From Bacillus vallismortis (GTDB lineage: Bacteria > Bacillota > Bacilli > Bacillales > Bacillaceae), in contig NZ_CP160797.1 in assembly GCF_040784915.1 (NCBI RefSeq), positions 2,470,137-2,534,136 of the forward strand: a DNA stretch of 64,000 bases, read 5' to 3'. The position numbers were made by a program, and so were the translations under genes. Shown here in pieces: positions 37,662 to 48,160 of this stretch. The notes beneath the pieces are model-generated. The model was not told where the DNA came from. It searched no databases and was given only the letters and a program-made list of their open reading frames with translations. Each line of letters opens with the position of its first letter. The stretch's first letter is position 1.

Positions 37662-38621
37662 TTACACCCGCCTTACCAGCACTTCTTCCACCTTATGCCC
37701 GTCCCCCTTACGCAAAATGAGATCGGACCTGAATTTAGTCGGCAAGATATTTTCATATAAATTAGGCCGGTTGACACTCTGCCAAATCGAAGCTGCCATC
37801 TCGTCAGCCTCCTGATCAGACAAGTCTTTAAATTTATGAAAATAAGAATCGGGATTTTGAAAAGCCGTTTCCCGAAGCAGACGAAAACGCTCTAAATACC
37901 ATGTGAAAATCCGGCTTTCGTCCGCGTCCACATAAATCGAAAAATCAAAGAAATCGGAGACAAAAATACGCGGATCTTCCCGGTCATCCTCCAAGGTGGG
38001 CGACTGAAGAACATTAATGCCTTCGATAATCACAATATCGGCCTGTTCTACAATCTCGAACACCCCTTCCTCGCGATCATAGGTCAGATGGGAATACACC
38101 GGAGCCTTTACTCTGTCTTTTCCTGATTTTAAGTCATTCAAAAATTCGAGCAACGCCTTTACGTCATAGCTTTCGGGAAACCCTTTTCGTGACAGCATAT
38201 TTTTCTTTTTCAGCTCGGCTGTAGGAAATAAAAAACCATCTGTCGTGATAAGGCTCACTTTAGGGCGGTCCGGCAAACGCGAAAGCAGCTTCTGCAATAT
38301 CCGCGCCGTCGTGCTTTTTCCGACTGCCACACTGCCGGCGATGCCAATAATAAACGGAATTTTGGCTGAATGAGGGTGCTTCAAAAAAACATTGACATGC
38401 TTATTGCGCTCGGCGGCTGACTTCACATGCAAATGAAGCAGGCGAACAAGCGGAATATAAATCGTTTCCACTTCTTCAACAGATAAATAATCATTCAGCC
38501 CTTCCACGGCTTTTGCCTCTTCTTCAGATACAGCAATCGACAAATGTCCCCCAAAACCAGACCAAGACTCGCGATTGTGCTGTGTATATAAAGTATGTAA
38601 GTTAAGCTCTTTATTTTTCAC
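37662..38621 (-). CDS. coaA: Type I pantothenate kinase CoaA
   Basis: A 319-aa kinase for the first step of coenzyme A synthesis. The P-loop is GIAGSVAVGKSTTAR, with the downstream ITTDGFLFPTAELKKK and the pantothenate-binding YDVKALLEFL. B. subtilis has both this type I enzyme and the type III CoaX. Confidence 0.96.
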   Translation of the reverse strand: MKNKELNLHTLYTQHNRESWSGFGGHLSIAVSEEEAKAVEGLNDYLSVEEVETIYIPLVRLLHLHVKSAAERNKHVNVFLKHPHSAKIPFIIGIAGSVAVGKSTTARILQKLLSRLPDRPKVSLITTDGFLFPTAELKKKNMLSRKGFPESYDVKALLEFLNDLKSGKDRVKAPVYSHLTYDREEGVFEIVEQADIVIIEGINVLQSPTLEDDREDPRIFVSDFFDFSIYVDADESRIFTWYLERFRLLRETAFQNPDSYFHKFKDLSDQEADEMAASIWQSVNRPNLYENILPTKFRSDLILRKGDGHKVEEVLVRRV

Positions 38622-38692
38622 TGTTTACACCTGACTCTCTGTAGGTTAAAACCCTTACAAAGATTGTAACGGAAAACCCTTTCACTGTCTGC

Positions 38693-40027
38693 TTATTTTT
38701 TCAGCAAATCCGCACCGATTCGATTATAAGCGGACATCTCTTCTTTTGGAACCATGCTTCCTCCCGTTCCCCAGACGACATGTACGGCATGTTCCATGTT
38801 ATGCTTCTGACTATATAGCCTTCCTTCTTCTGTCGAAAAAAGCTGAATGGCCCCGAACATGCCGGCAAGAGCAGAGGGCTCTAAATATTTACTTTCAGAT
38901 ACAGCCAGCATATGAAGCAAGGCATAAAGCGTATTGTCCTCTACGGTATAACAGCCGCTCAGCAGCGGTTCAATCAGCTTGCCCACAAACCCTGACGGCC
39001 TTCCTACAGCAAGCCCGTCAGCAGCAGTCCGATTATCCAGACCGATATCATGGACGGAAATCTTCTCGTGGAGGCCGGAATAAAGCCCCAGCAGCATACA
39101 CGGTGAATGAGTCGGTTCTCCGAAAAACACATGGACATGGTCGCCGTATAAAAGCTTCAGCCCAAATGCCACACCGCCCGGCCCTCCGCCGACTCCGCAC
39201 GGCAGATACACAAACAGCGGTGTCTCTAGACTTGGCTGTATATTCATACAGTCGAGCTGCGTTTTTAATCGGCTGGCGGCAACAGCATATCCTAAAAACA
39301 GCTGACGGGAATGTTCATCATCAATAAAATAACAAAATGAATCTTGCTCCGCCTGCCGTCTCCCTTCTTTCACCGCTTCACTGTAATCTGATTCATACTC
39401 CATGACAGTGACACCTTTTTGGCGAAGGAGATCCTTTTTCCACTGCTTGGCATCAGCGGACATATGCACTGTCACGCGAAATCCGAGTGTCGAACCGATG
39501 ATGCCGATACTTAATCCAAGGTTTCCTGTCGAACCGACAGCAATCGAATAGCGGGAGAAAAACGCGGCAAACCGCTCTTCCTGTAAGATGCGGTAATCAT
39601 CGTTTTCCAGAAGCATTCCTTCTTGAAGCGCCAGCATTTCAGCATGCTTCAATACTTCATAAATCCCGCCCCGCGCTTTAATCGATCCTGAAATCGGAAG
39701 TTCATGGTCGCACTTTAAAAGCCATCTTCCCGGAAAGGGCTGCTGATACGCCGCTTCCAGTTTTCCCTTCATATGCTGCATTTCAAAAAGCGGAGATTCG
39801 ATTATTCCTTTGGCATCTTTCGTCTCAGGAAACACCTCGGCAATGTAAGGAGCAAACCGCCGCAGCCTATTTTCCGCTCCCTCTATCTCGCTTTCCCACT
39901 CATCTGCGTGAAATAACGGGCTCTCTTTCTTGCCGGAATTTGCCCAGAATACAGGCTCTGCGTCAATCAGTTTCTGAATGAACGGATCTTTGAGCAGAAC
40001 ATGAAGGGCTTCTTGATTGATTGACAT
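38693..40027 (-). CDS. dsdA: D-serine ammonia-lyase DsdA
   Basis: A 444-aa PLP enzyme that turns D-serine into pyruvate and ammonia. The PLP lysine lies in [12 protein letters not shown], and the phosphate cup is [25 protein letters not shown] glycine loop ([10 protein letters not shown]) also fits. The start at 40027 follows GGGAG by nine bases; 17 upstream in-frame codons lack support. Confidence 0.95.
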   Translation of the reverse strand: MSINQEALHVLLKDPFIQKLIDAEPVFWANSGKKESPLFHADEWESEIEGAENRLRRFAPYIAEVFPETKDAKGIIESPLFEMQHMKGKLEAAYQQPFPGRWLLKCDHELPISGSIKARGGIYEVLKHAEMLALQEGMLLENDDYRILQEERFAAFFSRYSIAVGSTGNLGLSIGIIGSTLGFRVTVHMSADAKQWKKDLLRQKGVTVMEYESDYSEAVKEGRRQAEQDSFCYFIDDEHSRQLFLGYAVAASRLKTQLDCMNIQPSLETPLFVYLPCGVGGGPGGVAFGLKLLYGDHVHVFFGEPTHSPCMLLGLYSGLHEKISVHDIGLDNRTAADGLAVGRPSGFVGKLIEPLLSGCYTVEDNTLYALLHMLAVSESKYLEPSALAGMFGAIQLFSTEEGRLYSQKHNMEHAVHVVWGTGGSMVPKEEMSAYNRIGADLLKK

Positions 40028-40051
40028 CCAATGATTCTCCCTTCCTCTATA

Positions 40052-40099
40052 AAAAACTGCCTGTGGGTATGCCAACAAGCCATCTCACCACAGGCAGTT
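40052..40099 (-). terminator. Hairpin terminator between yqjQ and dsdA
   Basis: AACTGCCTGTGG and CCACAGGCAGTT form a 12-pair stem followed by T6 on the minus strand. It follows yqjQ and separates it from dsdA. Confidence 0.85.
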
Positions 40100-40105
40100 C
40101 CACCA

Positions 40106-40885
40106 TTATTTTTTCATAAGCACGCGTCCTGCCAGCTTTTCAACCAGAGCTGGAAACAGCTGATACAGCTTGGTGCCGGCATTCATGAAACGCGGAAGAT
40201 TGATCTCCCGTTTGTTCGTGAAAATAGCAGCTGTAATGTGAGCTGCCACGTCATCAGGATCAAGCATCCAGCGGCTCACATTTTTGGCGTATTCCCCGCC
40301 TTTATCAGCAATGGAAAAAAAGTCCGTCTGAATCGGTCCCGGATTAACTGTTGTCACATAAATGCCTGTTCCCGCCAGCTCCATCCGCAAAGCGTTTGAG
40401 TAGCCGAGCACGGCATGTTTTGTCGCGGAATAAAGGCTCGACTTCGGTGTTGCAATTTTCCCCGCTTGAGAAGCGATATTGATGATATGGCCCTTTTTTT
40501 GCTCAAGCATATGCGGAAGCACCGCTTTTGTACAGGCGATCAGGCCGAAGACATTCACATCAAACATCGCTTTCATATCATCCAGCGTCGAGTCTAGGAC
40601 CGTTTCAAATATACCGAAGCCCGCATTGTTAATCAGCACATCAACCGAGCCGATCTGACCGCGGACACAGGCGATATCCTCCAGGCTGCCGACATCCAGA
40701 GGGAAAATCTCACACTGCCCGCTCCATTCCTCGGTTATCTTCCTTTTAATTTCTATCAAACGCTCCTCACGTCTTGCCGACAGCAGGACATGGGCTCCTT
40801 CAGCCGCGCATAAGTATGCGATTCTTTCACCGAGCCCTCCTGAAGCGCCGGTTATCCATATCCGCTTTCCCGCTATATGCTTCAT
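40106..40885 (-). CDS. yqjQ: YqjQ, short-chain dehydrogenase
   Basis: A 259-aa SDR oxidoreductase. The cofactor loop is GASGGLGE, the structural NNAGFG follows, and the catalytic Tyr-Lys pair is YSATKH. The substrate is unknown. The start at 40885 follows GAGGTG at a good distance; an ATG three codons earlier is too close. It overlaps or abuts yqjP, so the two are likely one unit. Confidence 0.93.
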   Translation of the reverse strand: MKHIAGKRIWITGASGGLGERIAYLCAAEGAHVLLSARREERLIEIKRKITEEWSGQCEIFPLDVGSLEDIACVRGQIGSVDVLINNAGFGIFETVLDSTLDDMKAMFDVNVFGLIACTKAVLPHMLEQKKGHIINIASQAGKIATPKSSLYSATKHAVLGYSNALRMELAGTGIYVTTVNPGPIQTDFFSIADKGGEYAKNVSRWMLDPDDVAAHITAAIFTNKREINLPRFMNAGTKLYQLFPALVEKLAGRVLMKK

Positions 40886-40890
40886 CCATT

Positions 40891-41850
40891 TCACCTCTTC
40901 ATTGTTCTAAAATATGCAGTATTTCCTTCCCAATATGACGTGATGGATTCTTCAGCCGCCAACACATCAAGATGCCCTGCCGTTTCTGACATCGTTAAAA
41001 ATAAGTCCTTTTCATACACAGCAGGAAAAAGCTGCTGGCAGACCTGAAAAGCGGTCATCGGCTTTTCATCCAGCATGCGCCGCACATCCTCCGTCCTGTT
41101 CCTCTGCTTGTCAAAACGCTTCTCTATCAGCGCCTGTACGTTGGTGATCGTCTCGCCGTGGCCGGGAAACACGATTGTTGGATCAAGTTCAGACAGCCTT
41201 CGCAATGACCGCTGATAATCAACTAAAGGCTTTGATCTTATGTCTCCCGTTTTCGGCGCTTCCAGAATCGGATTAGACGAGCTGTTGGCCAGCAGAAGAT
41301 CGCCGCCAATCATTCTACCGCTTTTTTCATGGAAAAGAACAATATGCGATTCAGCATGTCCAGGCATCTCCAAAACAGTCCAGCCCCCAAGCCCATCAAC
41401 GCTCATCCCTTCTCTGACTGTTTTCGTCAGGGATCTCGTACAGGAAAACGCGTACGCTGACCGAATCAGCTTTTCTGTCTTTCCCGTATCAAACGGAACG
41501 CCTAATTCAGGCAGAAGCTTTTGAAAAAAACATTTTTGCCAATCCCTAAAAGCTTGATTTCGGCTGATATAAGGTTCGTTGAACGGATGCCCAATCACTT
41601 CGATTTCATCAGAAAAGGCATCAAGCAAGCCTGCATGATCAGCATGATGGTGAGTCAGTACAACCTGCTCGATATCTGACATTTTCACATTTACAGCGGC
41701 AAGCTGCTCTTGAAGGGCTCTAACAGCCTCTTTTGTATTCGGCCCGGCATCGATAAGTGTCAGCGCATCACCTTTTACGAGGTAAACGATAACATCGCCC
41801 ACAGCAAAGGGTGTCGGGACGCGGATCGTCATAACATCTGCAGTTGTCAT
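40891..41850 (-). CDS. yqjP: YqjP, metallo-beta-lactamase-fold hydrolase
   Basis: A 319-aa protein with the metal motif THHHADHAG plus later histidines ([18 protein letters not shown]). This fold includes glyoxalase II and other hydrolases; the substrate is unknown. The start at 41850 follows AAGGAG by seven bases. It is the first gene of the pair with yqjQ. Confidence 0.92.
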   Translation of the reverse strand: MTTADVMTIRVPTPFAVGDVIVYLVKGDALTLIDAGPNTKEAVRALQEQLAAVNVKMSDIEQVVLTHHHADHAGLLDAFSDEIEVIGHPFNEPYISRNQAFRDWQKCFFQKLLPELGVPFDTGKTEKLIRSAYAFSCTRSLTKTVREGMSVDGLGGWTVLEMPGHAESHIVLFHEKSGRMIGGDLLLANSSSNPILEAPKTGDIRSKPLVDYQRSLRRLSELDPTIVFPGHGETITNVQALIEKRFDKQRNRTEDVRRMLDEKPMTAFQVCQQLFPAVYEKDLFLTMSETAGHLDVLAAEESITSYWEGNTAYFRTMKR

Positions 41851-41948
41851 CCTTTCGCTCCTTGTCTTCATTCATTACTCATATTTTAGCTTTTTCTCAG
41901 TCTTGTGTCATTATTGCCGAATGAGAAAGTCCCTTTTTGAAAAAGCTA

Positions 41949-41978
41949 TTGACATGAGCTTGTCCGCCATTGCATAAT
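41949..41978 (+). promoter_or_regulatory. SigA-type promoter of proI
   Basis: TTGACA, an 18-bp spacer, and CATAAT preceded by TG. The predicted start near 41985 begins the T-box leader. Confidence 0.78.
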
Positions 41979-41984
41979 GAACAA

Positions 41985-42191
41985 CAAACTAAAACGAGAA
42001 CCATTGGAACGCTATGACGAGGAAGCGTATACAAGGCAATGGCCAAAGAGAGCGATGCCCCCGGCTGAAAGGCATTGCGGTTCGCTTGTTTGTAGAACCT
42101 GCCCTCAAGTCGCGGTTAGGAAAACCTAAACGTTTCCCGCGTTACGGGATTAGAGCTGAGCACAACTTGTGCTAATGAGGGTAGTACCGCG
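41985..42191 (+). ncRNA. Proline T-box leader of proI
   Basis: AGGGTAGTACCGCG at 42178-42191 is a T-box sequence (one base from the usual AGGGTGGTACCGCG). Stem I features are present: AGAGAGC, GGCTGAAA, and a specifier loop TAGAACCTGCC in which CCT (42098-42100) would read as a proline codon. Uncharged tRNA-Pro should stabilise the antiterminator and allow proI expression. Confidence 0.88.
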
Positions 42192-42228
42192 AACCTTTTC
42201 GTCCTTTACGTGATGAAAAGGTTTTTTG
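42192..42228 (+). terminator. T-box terminator before proI
   Basis: AACCTTTTC and GAAAAGGTT form a stem followed by T6. Its 5' arm follows the T-box sequence directly, so it competes with the antiterminator. Confidence 0.9.
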
Positions 42229-42253
42229 CTGTTCTGATTAAAGGAGGATATCA

Positions 42254-43084
42254 ATGAAAAAGATAGGATTTGTCGGCGCCGGGTCCATGGCAGAAGCAAT
42301 GATTAACGGTATTTTGCAAAGCGGCATCACAAAACCAGAACATATCTATATCACAAACCGCTCAAATGACGAGCGTTTGATTGAATTAAAGGAAACGTAC
42401 GGCGTGTGTCCCTGCAGAGATAAAAATGAGTTTTTCACTCAAACCGATATCATCATCCTCGCTTTTAAACCGAAGGACGCAGCGGAAAGCATTGACAGCA
42501 TTCGTTCGTATATCAAGGACCAGCTTGTGATTTCAGTACTTGCAGGTCTTACCATCGAAACCATTCAGCACTATTTTGGCAGAAAGCTCGCGGTCATTCG
42601 CGTCATGCCTAATACATCTGCAGCCATCCGCAAATCAGCAACCGGATTTTCCGTAAGCGCTGAAGCAAGCCAGGAAGATATGACCGCCGCAAAAGCTTTA
42701 TTGAAAACAATCGGTGATGCCACACTTGTTGAGGAACGGCATCTCGACGCTGTCACGGCAATAGCCGGCAGCGGCCCGGCCTTCGTGTACCGTTATATTG
42801 AAGCAATGGAAAAAGCGGCGCAAAAAATAGGATTGGATGAGGAAACGGCAAAGGCTCTCATTTTGCAGACAATGGCAGGGGCAACAGATATGCTCCTTCA
42901 AAGCGGCAAACAGCCCGCTAAACTGCGCAAGGAAATCACGAGTCCGGGAGGCACAACAGAGGCAGGTCTTCGCGCTTTACAGGACTCACGCTTTGAAGAA
43001 GCGATTATTCACTGTGTTGAAGAAACCGCTAAACGCAGCGCCGAGATTAAAGAGCAGTTTTCCGGTGCCGCTTTAGAGACGTAA
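42254..43084 (+). CDS. proI: Pyrroline-5-carboxylate reductase ProI
   Basis: A 276-aa reductase for the last step of proline synthesis. The NADPH loop is GFVGAGSMAEAM, and the C-terminal family signature includes ITSPGGTTEAGL. AAAGGAGG precedes the ATG. Control by the proline T-box fits the anabolic role. Confidence 0.96.
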   Translation: MKKIGFVGAGSMAEAMINGILQSGITKPEHIYITNRSNDERLIELKETYGVCPCRDKNEFFTQTDIIILAFKPKDAAESIDSIRSYIKDQLVISVLAGLTIETIQHYFGRKLAVIRVMPNTSAAIRKSATGFSVSAEASQEDMTAAKALLKTIGDATLVEERHLDAVTAIAGSGPAFVYRYIEAMEKAAQKIGLDEETAKALILQTMAGATDMLLQSGKQPAKLRKEITSPGGTTEAGLRALQDSRFEEAIIHCVEETAKRSAEIKEQFSGAALET

Positions 43085-43090
43085 GCCCAG

Positions 43091-43121
43091 AGACAGAAGG
43101 GGCAATGCCTTCTGTCTTTTG
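43091..43121. terminator. Terminator between proI and yqjN
   Basis: AGACAGAAGG and CCTTCTGTCT form a ten-pair stem followed by TTTTG on the plus strand. The two genes converge here. Confidence 0.82.
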
Positions 43122-43127
43122 TTTTTC

Positions 43128-44762
43128 CTAAATCAGCCGGCTGGCAGTTTCTGATGGTTTTAATAGCGCGGAGATCGTAAATGAAAGCAAATCGGGAAGC
43201 ACTTCAAAGGAATAAGGCATATACAGCCTTTCCGTCCATTTGTGCGGGTCTTTTCCAGCCGGACCGACATTTAAAACCGGGACATATAAAGCCTGATCTT
43301 TGCCGCTTGGCAGTGAATATCCTCTATTAAAGAGCGGCATATTGCTTGTGTACACGTCGACTTCCTGCTTTTCGAGCTGTAGATAGCTTAAGTCTGAAAG
43401 TCCCGGGAAATACTGAACCTCCTGTAACGCTATGCCGTATCTGTCAGCCGCATAATGCATAAGCTGATCAGCTGTATTCCTAATCAAGTGATCGTCCTTT
43501 GAAGAAACCGCCGGATAAAACGGCGGGCTGTAAAAAAGAACAATCAGCGGCGCATCCTCCTTACAAAGCGAAGCAAGCTCAGATACCATTTTCGTCGAAA
43601 AATCCCTGTCCCCAAGATCTCCCCTGTTGGCAAAGGCATAATTCAGAACCCGCTCTATTTCAGAGTTTCCGGCACGCTTTCTCGCACGCGCGGCCAGCTC
43701 ATCAAATGTCAAAACAGAGACGTCGCGTTCCATCGGCGTAAACGACTCAAATTGCTGAAAATCCTGTGTTTTCTTCCGAATATTCGCGGTTATTTCTCTC
43801 GCCGCCTGTTCCGCGGTTTTAAGCAGCATCTGATGCAGTTCATTGGCCGAGCGTTTCATGGACAGCACATTAAATAACGTGACAGCTGTATGCGGTGTCT
43901 GAACAGAATACGCCTCTTTCAAGTCCTTTTGCATTAAGTTTACCGGAGGCGGGGTGACTTCACCTTCAACCTTCTCGCAATAATCAGAATTCAGTTCAAG
44001 CAAGCGGTTAATCTCCGATACCATTAAATTTGCGTTTATGCCTGAAAACGGCTCTCCGACATGAGTTTCAATCCCCTTGCAGAAAAAGCCCGCAAGCACC
44101 TTGCCGATACTTCCTGTATAAATATATTGCTGCAGGTCGCCGGGAAATTTTTCGAACATCGGTTCAGCATTCAGACAAGCGGAAAATGAGAGATCATGCT
44201 TTTTCTCCATTTCCTTCAGTACAGGAACCGCTTCAATCATGCCTCTCGAATTCACTTCCTCGTCAGGAACCGTAATCAACAGCAGATTGCCTTCAAATTG
44301 GCCGTTCATTGCCCGCTCTAGCATCGACAGCTGAACGGCAAGCCCCGCTTTCATATCCATCGTGCCTCTTCCGAACAGCCAGTCGCCGCTTTCAGCGTCT
44401 CTTCTCACATGTGCCGGAAGCAGCTCTTTTTTCTTTAAAAAAGAACTCAAAAGCTCAGCAGGCTTACAAGCCATATGTTTGAATTCTCCGTAATCCTCTA
44501 TGTCCACGACATCAAAATGGCTCAGCAAAAGCACTGTCTTTTTGACATTCTTCTTTTTGACAAGAGCCGTAAGAAAGGATCTGCCGTCGTCCATCGGATG
44601 AAGTGTTACATCATCAGGATGTTTTTGAAAATAAGGCTTGTCTTTCAAAATAAAATAAAGATATTCTGCAAGTGCTGCCTCTCCCTTCGAACCGGTGATG
44701 CTTTCGTATTGCACAAGAGAAGTTAAAAGGGTCAGCAATTCGTCTTTCGTCTGCCAATTCAT
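43128..44762 (-). CDS. yqjN: YqjN, M20-family peptidase/deacylase (RocB-like)
   Basis: A 544-aa M20 metallopeptidase-like protein, longer than most of the family, as in RocB. Metal sites show as LLSHFDVVDIEDYG and GRGTMDMKAG, with the catalytic glutamate in VPDEEVNSRG. RocB acts in arginine breakdown but its chemistry is unclear; YqjN is a paralogue of unknown substrate. Confidence 0.9.
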   Translation of the reverse strand: MNWQTKDELLTLLTSLVQYESITGSKGEAALAEYLYFILKDKPYFQKHPDDVTLHPMDDGRSFLTALVKKKNVKKTVLLLSHFDVVDIEDYGEFKHMACKPAELLSSFLKKKELLPAHVRRDAESGDWLFGRGTMDMKAGLAVQLSMLERAMNGQFEGNLLLITVPDEEVNSRGMIEAVPVLKEMEKKHDLSFSACLNAEPMFEKFPGDLQQYIYTGSIGKVLAGFFCKGIETHVGEPFSGINANLMVSEINRLLELNSDYCEKVEGEVTPPPVNLMQKDLKEAYSVQTPHTAVTLFNVLSMKRSANELHQMLLKTAEQAAREITANIRKKTQDFQQFESFTPMERDVSVLTFDELAARARKRAGNSEIERVLNYAFANRGDLGDRDFSTKMVSELASLCKEDAPLIVLFYSPPFYPAVSSKDDHLIRNTADQLMHYAADRYGIALQEVQYFPGLSDLSYLQLEKQEVDVYTSNMPLFNRGYSLPSGKDQALYVPVLNVGPAGKDPHKWTERLYMPYSFEVLPDLLSFTISALLKPSETASRLI

Positions 44763-44935
44763 CGATCTTCGCCCCCTCCTATGTATAAAAACGCTTCTAA
44801 CCTGGAAAATAAGATGATTCCTTGTCTATTATACAGAAAAGTTTGACAAGAATAGATCGTTTGAGCAGTTTATATGACGGGAAAGAAATGACTTGATATA
44901 ATCAACCTCTAAAAACCTTACGGGAGGCGAAAGAA

Positions 44936-45952
44936 ATGGCCAGAAAATTATTCACACCGATTACCATTAAAGATATGACGTTAAAAAACCGCATTGTCAT
45001 GTCGCCAATGTGCATGTACTCTTCTCATGAAAAGGACGGAAAATTGACGCCGTTCCACATGGCACATTACATATCGCGCGCAATCGGCCAGGTCGGGCTG
45101 ATAATTGTCGAGGCATCAGCAGTTAATCCTCAAGGACGAATCACAGACCAAGACTTAGGAATTTGGAGTGACGAGCATATTGAAGGCTTTACCAAACTGA
45201 CTGAGCAGGTCAAAGAACAAGGCTCAAAAATCGGCATTCAACTTGCCCATGCCGGACGTAAAGCAGAGCTTGAAGGAGATATTTTCGCTCCATCGGCGAT
45301 TGCGTTTGACGAACAATCAGCAACACCTGTAGAAATGTCAGCAGAAAAAATAAAAGAAACAATCCGCGAGTTCAAACAAGCGGCTGCCCGCGCAAAAGAA
45401 GCCGGCTTTGATATGATTGAAATTCATGCGGCGCACGGATACTTAATTCACGAATTTTTATCTCCGCTTTCCAATCATCGCACAGATGAATACGGCGGCT
45501 CACCAGAAAACCGCTATCGTTTCTTAAGAGAGATCATTGATGAAGTCAAACAAGTATGGAACGGCCCTTTATTTGTCCGTGTATCTGCTTCTGACTATAC
45601 AGATAAAGGCTTAGACATCGCCGATCACATCGGTTTTGCAAAATGGATGAAGGAGCAGGGTGTTGACTTAATTGACTGCAGCTCAGGAGCCCTTGTTCAC
45701 GCAGACATTAACGTATTCCCCGGCTATCAAGTCAGCTTCGCTGAGAAAATCCGTGAACAGGCCGACATGGCAACTGGTGCTGTCGGCATGATTACAGATG
45801 GTTCAATGGCTGAAGAAATTCTGCAAAATGGACGTGCCGACCTCATCTTTATCGGCAGAGAGCTATTGCGGGATCCTTTCTTTGCAAGAACAGCAGCGAA
45901 ACAGCTCAATACAGAGATTACGGCCCCTGTTCAATATGAGAGAGGCTGGTAA
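44936..45952 (+). CDS. namA: NADPH dehydrogenase NamA (YqjM), old yellow enzyme
   Basis: A 338-aa FMN flavoenzyme that reduces C=C bonds of enones and nitro compounds. The redox-tuning cysteine is C26 in [17 protein letters not shown] and [20 protein letters not shown] carry the His pair and family signature. AGGCG-type site precedes the ATG weakly (GGGAGG at -12). Oxidative-stress-inducible in 168. Confidence 0.96.
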   Translation: MARKLFTPITIKDMTLKNRIVMSPMCMYSSHEKDGKLTPFHMAHYISRAIGQVGLIIVEASAVNPQGRITDQDLGIWSDEHIEGFTKLTEQVKEQGSKIGIQLAHAGRKAELEGDIFAPSAIAFDEQSATPVEMSAEKIKETIREFKQAAARAKEAGFDMIEIHAAHGYLIHEFLSPLSNHRTDEYGGSPENRYRFLREIIDEVKQVWNGPLFVRVSASDYTDKGLDIADHIGFAKWMKEQGVDLIDCSSGALVHADINVFPGYQVSFAEKIREQADMATGAVGMITDGSMAEEILQNGRADLIFIGRELLRDPFFARTAAKQLNTEITAPVQYERGW

Positions 45953-45960
45953 TGCCCATA

Positions 45961-45993
45961 AGAGATATCCTCAAACGGATATCTCTTTTTTTA
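45961..45993 (+). terminator. Terminator after namA
   Basis: AGAGATATCC and GGATATCTCT form a perfect ten-pair stem followed by T7. Confidence 0.88.
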
Positions 45994-46061
45994 TTTTTAG
46001 AGAAACGATCAGCTCAGGTTCTCCGTCTCCCTAGTAGAACCAATTAGAGGAGATGACTCCA

Positions 46062-46823
46062 ATGAACTCAGCTTGGATGGAAAAGACATATACAATTGAC
46101 GGATGTGCGTTTCATACACAGCACCGGAGAGGATCAAGCGGTGTAACGATTGTCTTTGAGGCCGGCTACGGTACTTCTTCTGAGACGTGGAACCCATTAA
46201 TAGCGGACATTGATGATGAATTTGGCATTTTTACATATGATCGGGCGGGAATTGGAAAAAGCGGACAAAGCAGCGCTAAACGAACAGCTGAACAAAAAGG
46301 GGAAGAATTGGAGAGTTTGCTTAAAGCAGCAGATGTAAAACCTCCTTATCTGGCTGTTTCACATTCATATGGAGCTGTCATCACCGGTTTATGGGCTTGC
46401 AAAAACAAGCGAGATATTATCGGCATGGTTCTCCTTGATCCAGCTTTAGGAGATTGTGCAAGCTGCTCCTTTATTCCTGAAGAAATGCACAATGCTGATA
46501 CAAGAAAGATGATGCTTGAGGGCACACATGCAGAATTTTCAAGAAGCCTGCAGGAGCTCAAACGGAAGCAAGTCCATTTGGGAAACATGCCTCTCCTTGT
46601 GTTGTCATCGGGTGAACGGACTAAGAAATTCACCGCTGAACAGGAGTGGCTAAACATGCACAGCAGCATATTGTCTCTATCTCATCAAAGCGGCTGGATT
46701 CAAGCTAAAAACAGCTCTCACAACATCCATCATGATGAACCTCATATCGTTCATTTGGCTATTTATGATGTATGGTGTGCAGCGTGCCAGCAGGCTGCTC
46801 CACTTTATCAGGCAGTCAATTAA
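46062..46823 (+). CDS. yqjL: YqjL, alpha/beta hydrolase
   Basis: A 253-aa serine hydrolase-fold protein. The nucleophile elbow is VSHSYGAVI and the late histidine lies in NSSHNIHHDEPH. YqjL of 168 is linked to paraquat resistance and the SigM regulon, as I recall; the substrate is unknown. The start at 46062 follows GAGGAG by nine bases; an upstream ATG lies inside that site. Confidence 0.9.
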   Translation: MNSAWMEKTYTIDGCAFHTQHRRGSSGVTIVFEAGYGTSSETWNPLIADIDDEFGIFTYDRAGIGKSGQSSAKRTAEQKGEELESLLKAADVKPPYLAVSHSYGAVITGLWACKNKRDIIGMVLLDPALGDCASCSFIPEEMHNADTRKMMLEGTHAEFSRSLQELKRKQVHLGNMPLLVLSSGERTKKFTAEQEWLNMHSSILSLSHQSGWIQAKNSSHNIHHDEPHIVHLAIYDVWCAACQQAAPLYQAVN

Positions 46824-46826
46824 CAT

Positions 46827-46862
46827 AAAAGAAGACCGGGTATGGACGCCCGGTCTTCTTTT
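46827..46862. terminator. Bidirectional terminator between yqjL and rpmGA
   Basis: AAAAGAAGACCGGG and CCCGGTCTTCTTTT form a 14-pair stem with A and T runs on both sides. Confidence 0.88.
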
Positions 46863-46865
46863 CTA

Positions 46866-47015
46866 TTATTTCGTTTCACGATGAAGGGTATATTTCTTTA
46901 AACGCGGTGAATATTTTTTCAGCTCTAAACGGTCTGGGTTGGTGCGTTTGTTTTTTGTTGTGATGTAATTCCGGTCTCCCGTTTCAGTGCAGGCTAAAGT
47001 AACATTGACTCTCAT
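46866..47015 (-). CDS. rpmGA: Ribosomal protein L33 type 1 RpmGA (zinc-free form)
   Basis: A 49-aa large-subunit ribosomal protein ([20 protein letters not shown]...LHRETK). The two CxxC pairs that bind zinc in the RpmGB form are missing here: CTET replaces CTEC and YSPR replaces YCPR. So this is a C-minus paralogue, the kind used when zinc is scarce. AAGGAG precedes the ATG. A Zur-like palindrome covers the predicted start site. Confidence 0.96.
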   Translation of the reverse strand: MRVNVTLACTETGDRNYITTKNKRTNPDRLELKKYSPRLKKYTLHRETK

Positions 47016-47031
47016 ATTAACATCTCCTTAT

Positions 47032-47080
47032 AAAACGTAATGATTACGTTTTATTATACAACATAATTACAAATTGTCAA
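47032..47080 (-). promoter_or_regulatory. rpmGA promoter with Zur-box-like palindrome
   Basis: The minus strand reads TTGACA, 16 bp, TATAAT (47053-47080). Directly after the -10, a palindrome spans 47032-47052 with the core ACGTAATGATTACGT, which matches the B. subtilis Zur core TCGTAATNATTACGA except for the outermost pair. It is far from the Fur and PerR cores at the CG positions. Regulation is inferred only. Confidence 0.65.
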
Positions 47081-47096
47081 ATAAGAGCTCTTGGCC

Positions 47097-48020
47097 TCAG
47101 CCCCGGGGGACGTTTACCTCTAAGAAATCATAAGCCGCTACGCTGTTCGGGAAAACGTCATCCGCTTCTTTCTGAAGCTCCAGAGAGGCATCTCCCTGAT
47201 ATCTGGCGCTGATATGGGTTAAAATGAGCTTCTTCGCCCCCGCTTCTTTCGCTGTTACGGCCGCTTGTTCCGTTGTACTGTGAAAATAATCATAAGCAAG
47301 CTTCCGATCTTCCTTAGCAAAGGTCGCTTCATGAACAAGCACATCACAATCTCTTGCAAGGTCTTTTAGCTTATCACTTACTCTCGTATCTCCGGAAAAT
47401 ACCACAGCCCTTCCCTTCTTAGGAGGCTCCAGAAAATCATTTCCATTGATGATGCGCCCGTCATCAAGCGTTACCGTTTCGCCTTTTTTGATTTTTTGAT
47501 ACACAGGCCCGGGCGGGATGTTCATTTCCTTTAATAAATCCGCCTTTAAGGAACCAGGCACATCTTTTTCCTGCACACGGTATCCGAAAGCTTCCACTCC
47601 ATGAATAACAGATACGGCCGTGACCATAAACTGCTCGTCTTCAAACACGATTCCTTCTTCGATTTCCTTGATCATAAGCGGATATGTCAGATGGGTTTTC
47701 GTGACGGCATGGCTTGTTTCAATAAACGCCTTGATCCCTTTAGGTCCGTACACCGTCAGCTCGTCCTCTCCCCCTTGAAAAGAACGGCTCCCCAGAAGCC
47801 CTGGAAGTCCGTATACATGATCGCCGTGCATGTGGGTAATGAAGATTTTTTCGATTTTACGCGGTTTAATCGTGGTATGTAAAATTTGATGCTGTGTGGC
47901 TTCCCCGCAGTCAAACAGCCATACCGAACGTCTTTCTTCAAGCAATTTTAACGCCACCGACGTTACGTTTCTCGCCTTAGCGGGAATGCCGGCTCCCGTC
48001 CCTAAAAAAAGTAATTCCAC
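47097..48020 (-). CDS. rnz: Ribonuclease Z (tRNase Z)
   Basis: A 307-aa metallo-beta-lactamase-fold endonuclease that trims the 3' ends of CCA-less tRNA precursors. The metal motif is [15 protein letters not shown], and HEATF, SGDTR and the late HISARY complete the site. A single gene, divergent from zwf. Confidence 0.96.
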   Translation of the reverse strand: MELLFLGTGAGIPAKARNVTSVALKLLEERRSVWLFDCGEATQHQILHTTIKPRKIEKIFITHMHGDHVYGLPGLLGSRSFQGGEDELTVYGPKGIKAFIETSHAVTKTHLTYPLMIKEIEEGIVFEDEQFMVTAVSVIHGVEAFGYRVQEKDVPGSLKADLLKEMNIPPGPVYQKIKKGETVTLDDGRIINGNDFLEPPKKGRAVVFSGDTRVSDKLKDLARDCDVLVHEATFAKEDRKLAYDYFHSTTEQAAVTAKEAGAKKLILTHISARYQGDASLELQKEADDVFPNSVAAYDFLEVNVPRG

Positions 48021-48160
48021 ATTTCCTTCCTCCTACTAGAACTAGTTACCTACAAGAATACAGGATCATGCGTAAAATGTGAATCTTGCCTCTGAAAGGA
48101 ACAATCCTTTTGTTCTAGAGACATTTTTACGGTATTCTGCAAAAAAAGGGGCTGAAATGT

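Noticed and set aside
38746..39327. 193-aa open frame antisense to dsdA
   Set aside because: Shadow of a well-conserved PLP enzyme; no start site.
41985..42230. tRNA-like cloverleaf ahead of proI
   Set aside because: The paired structure is a T-box leader, not a tRNA; there is no CCA-end acceptor stem or TPsiC loop in order.
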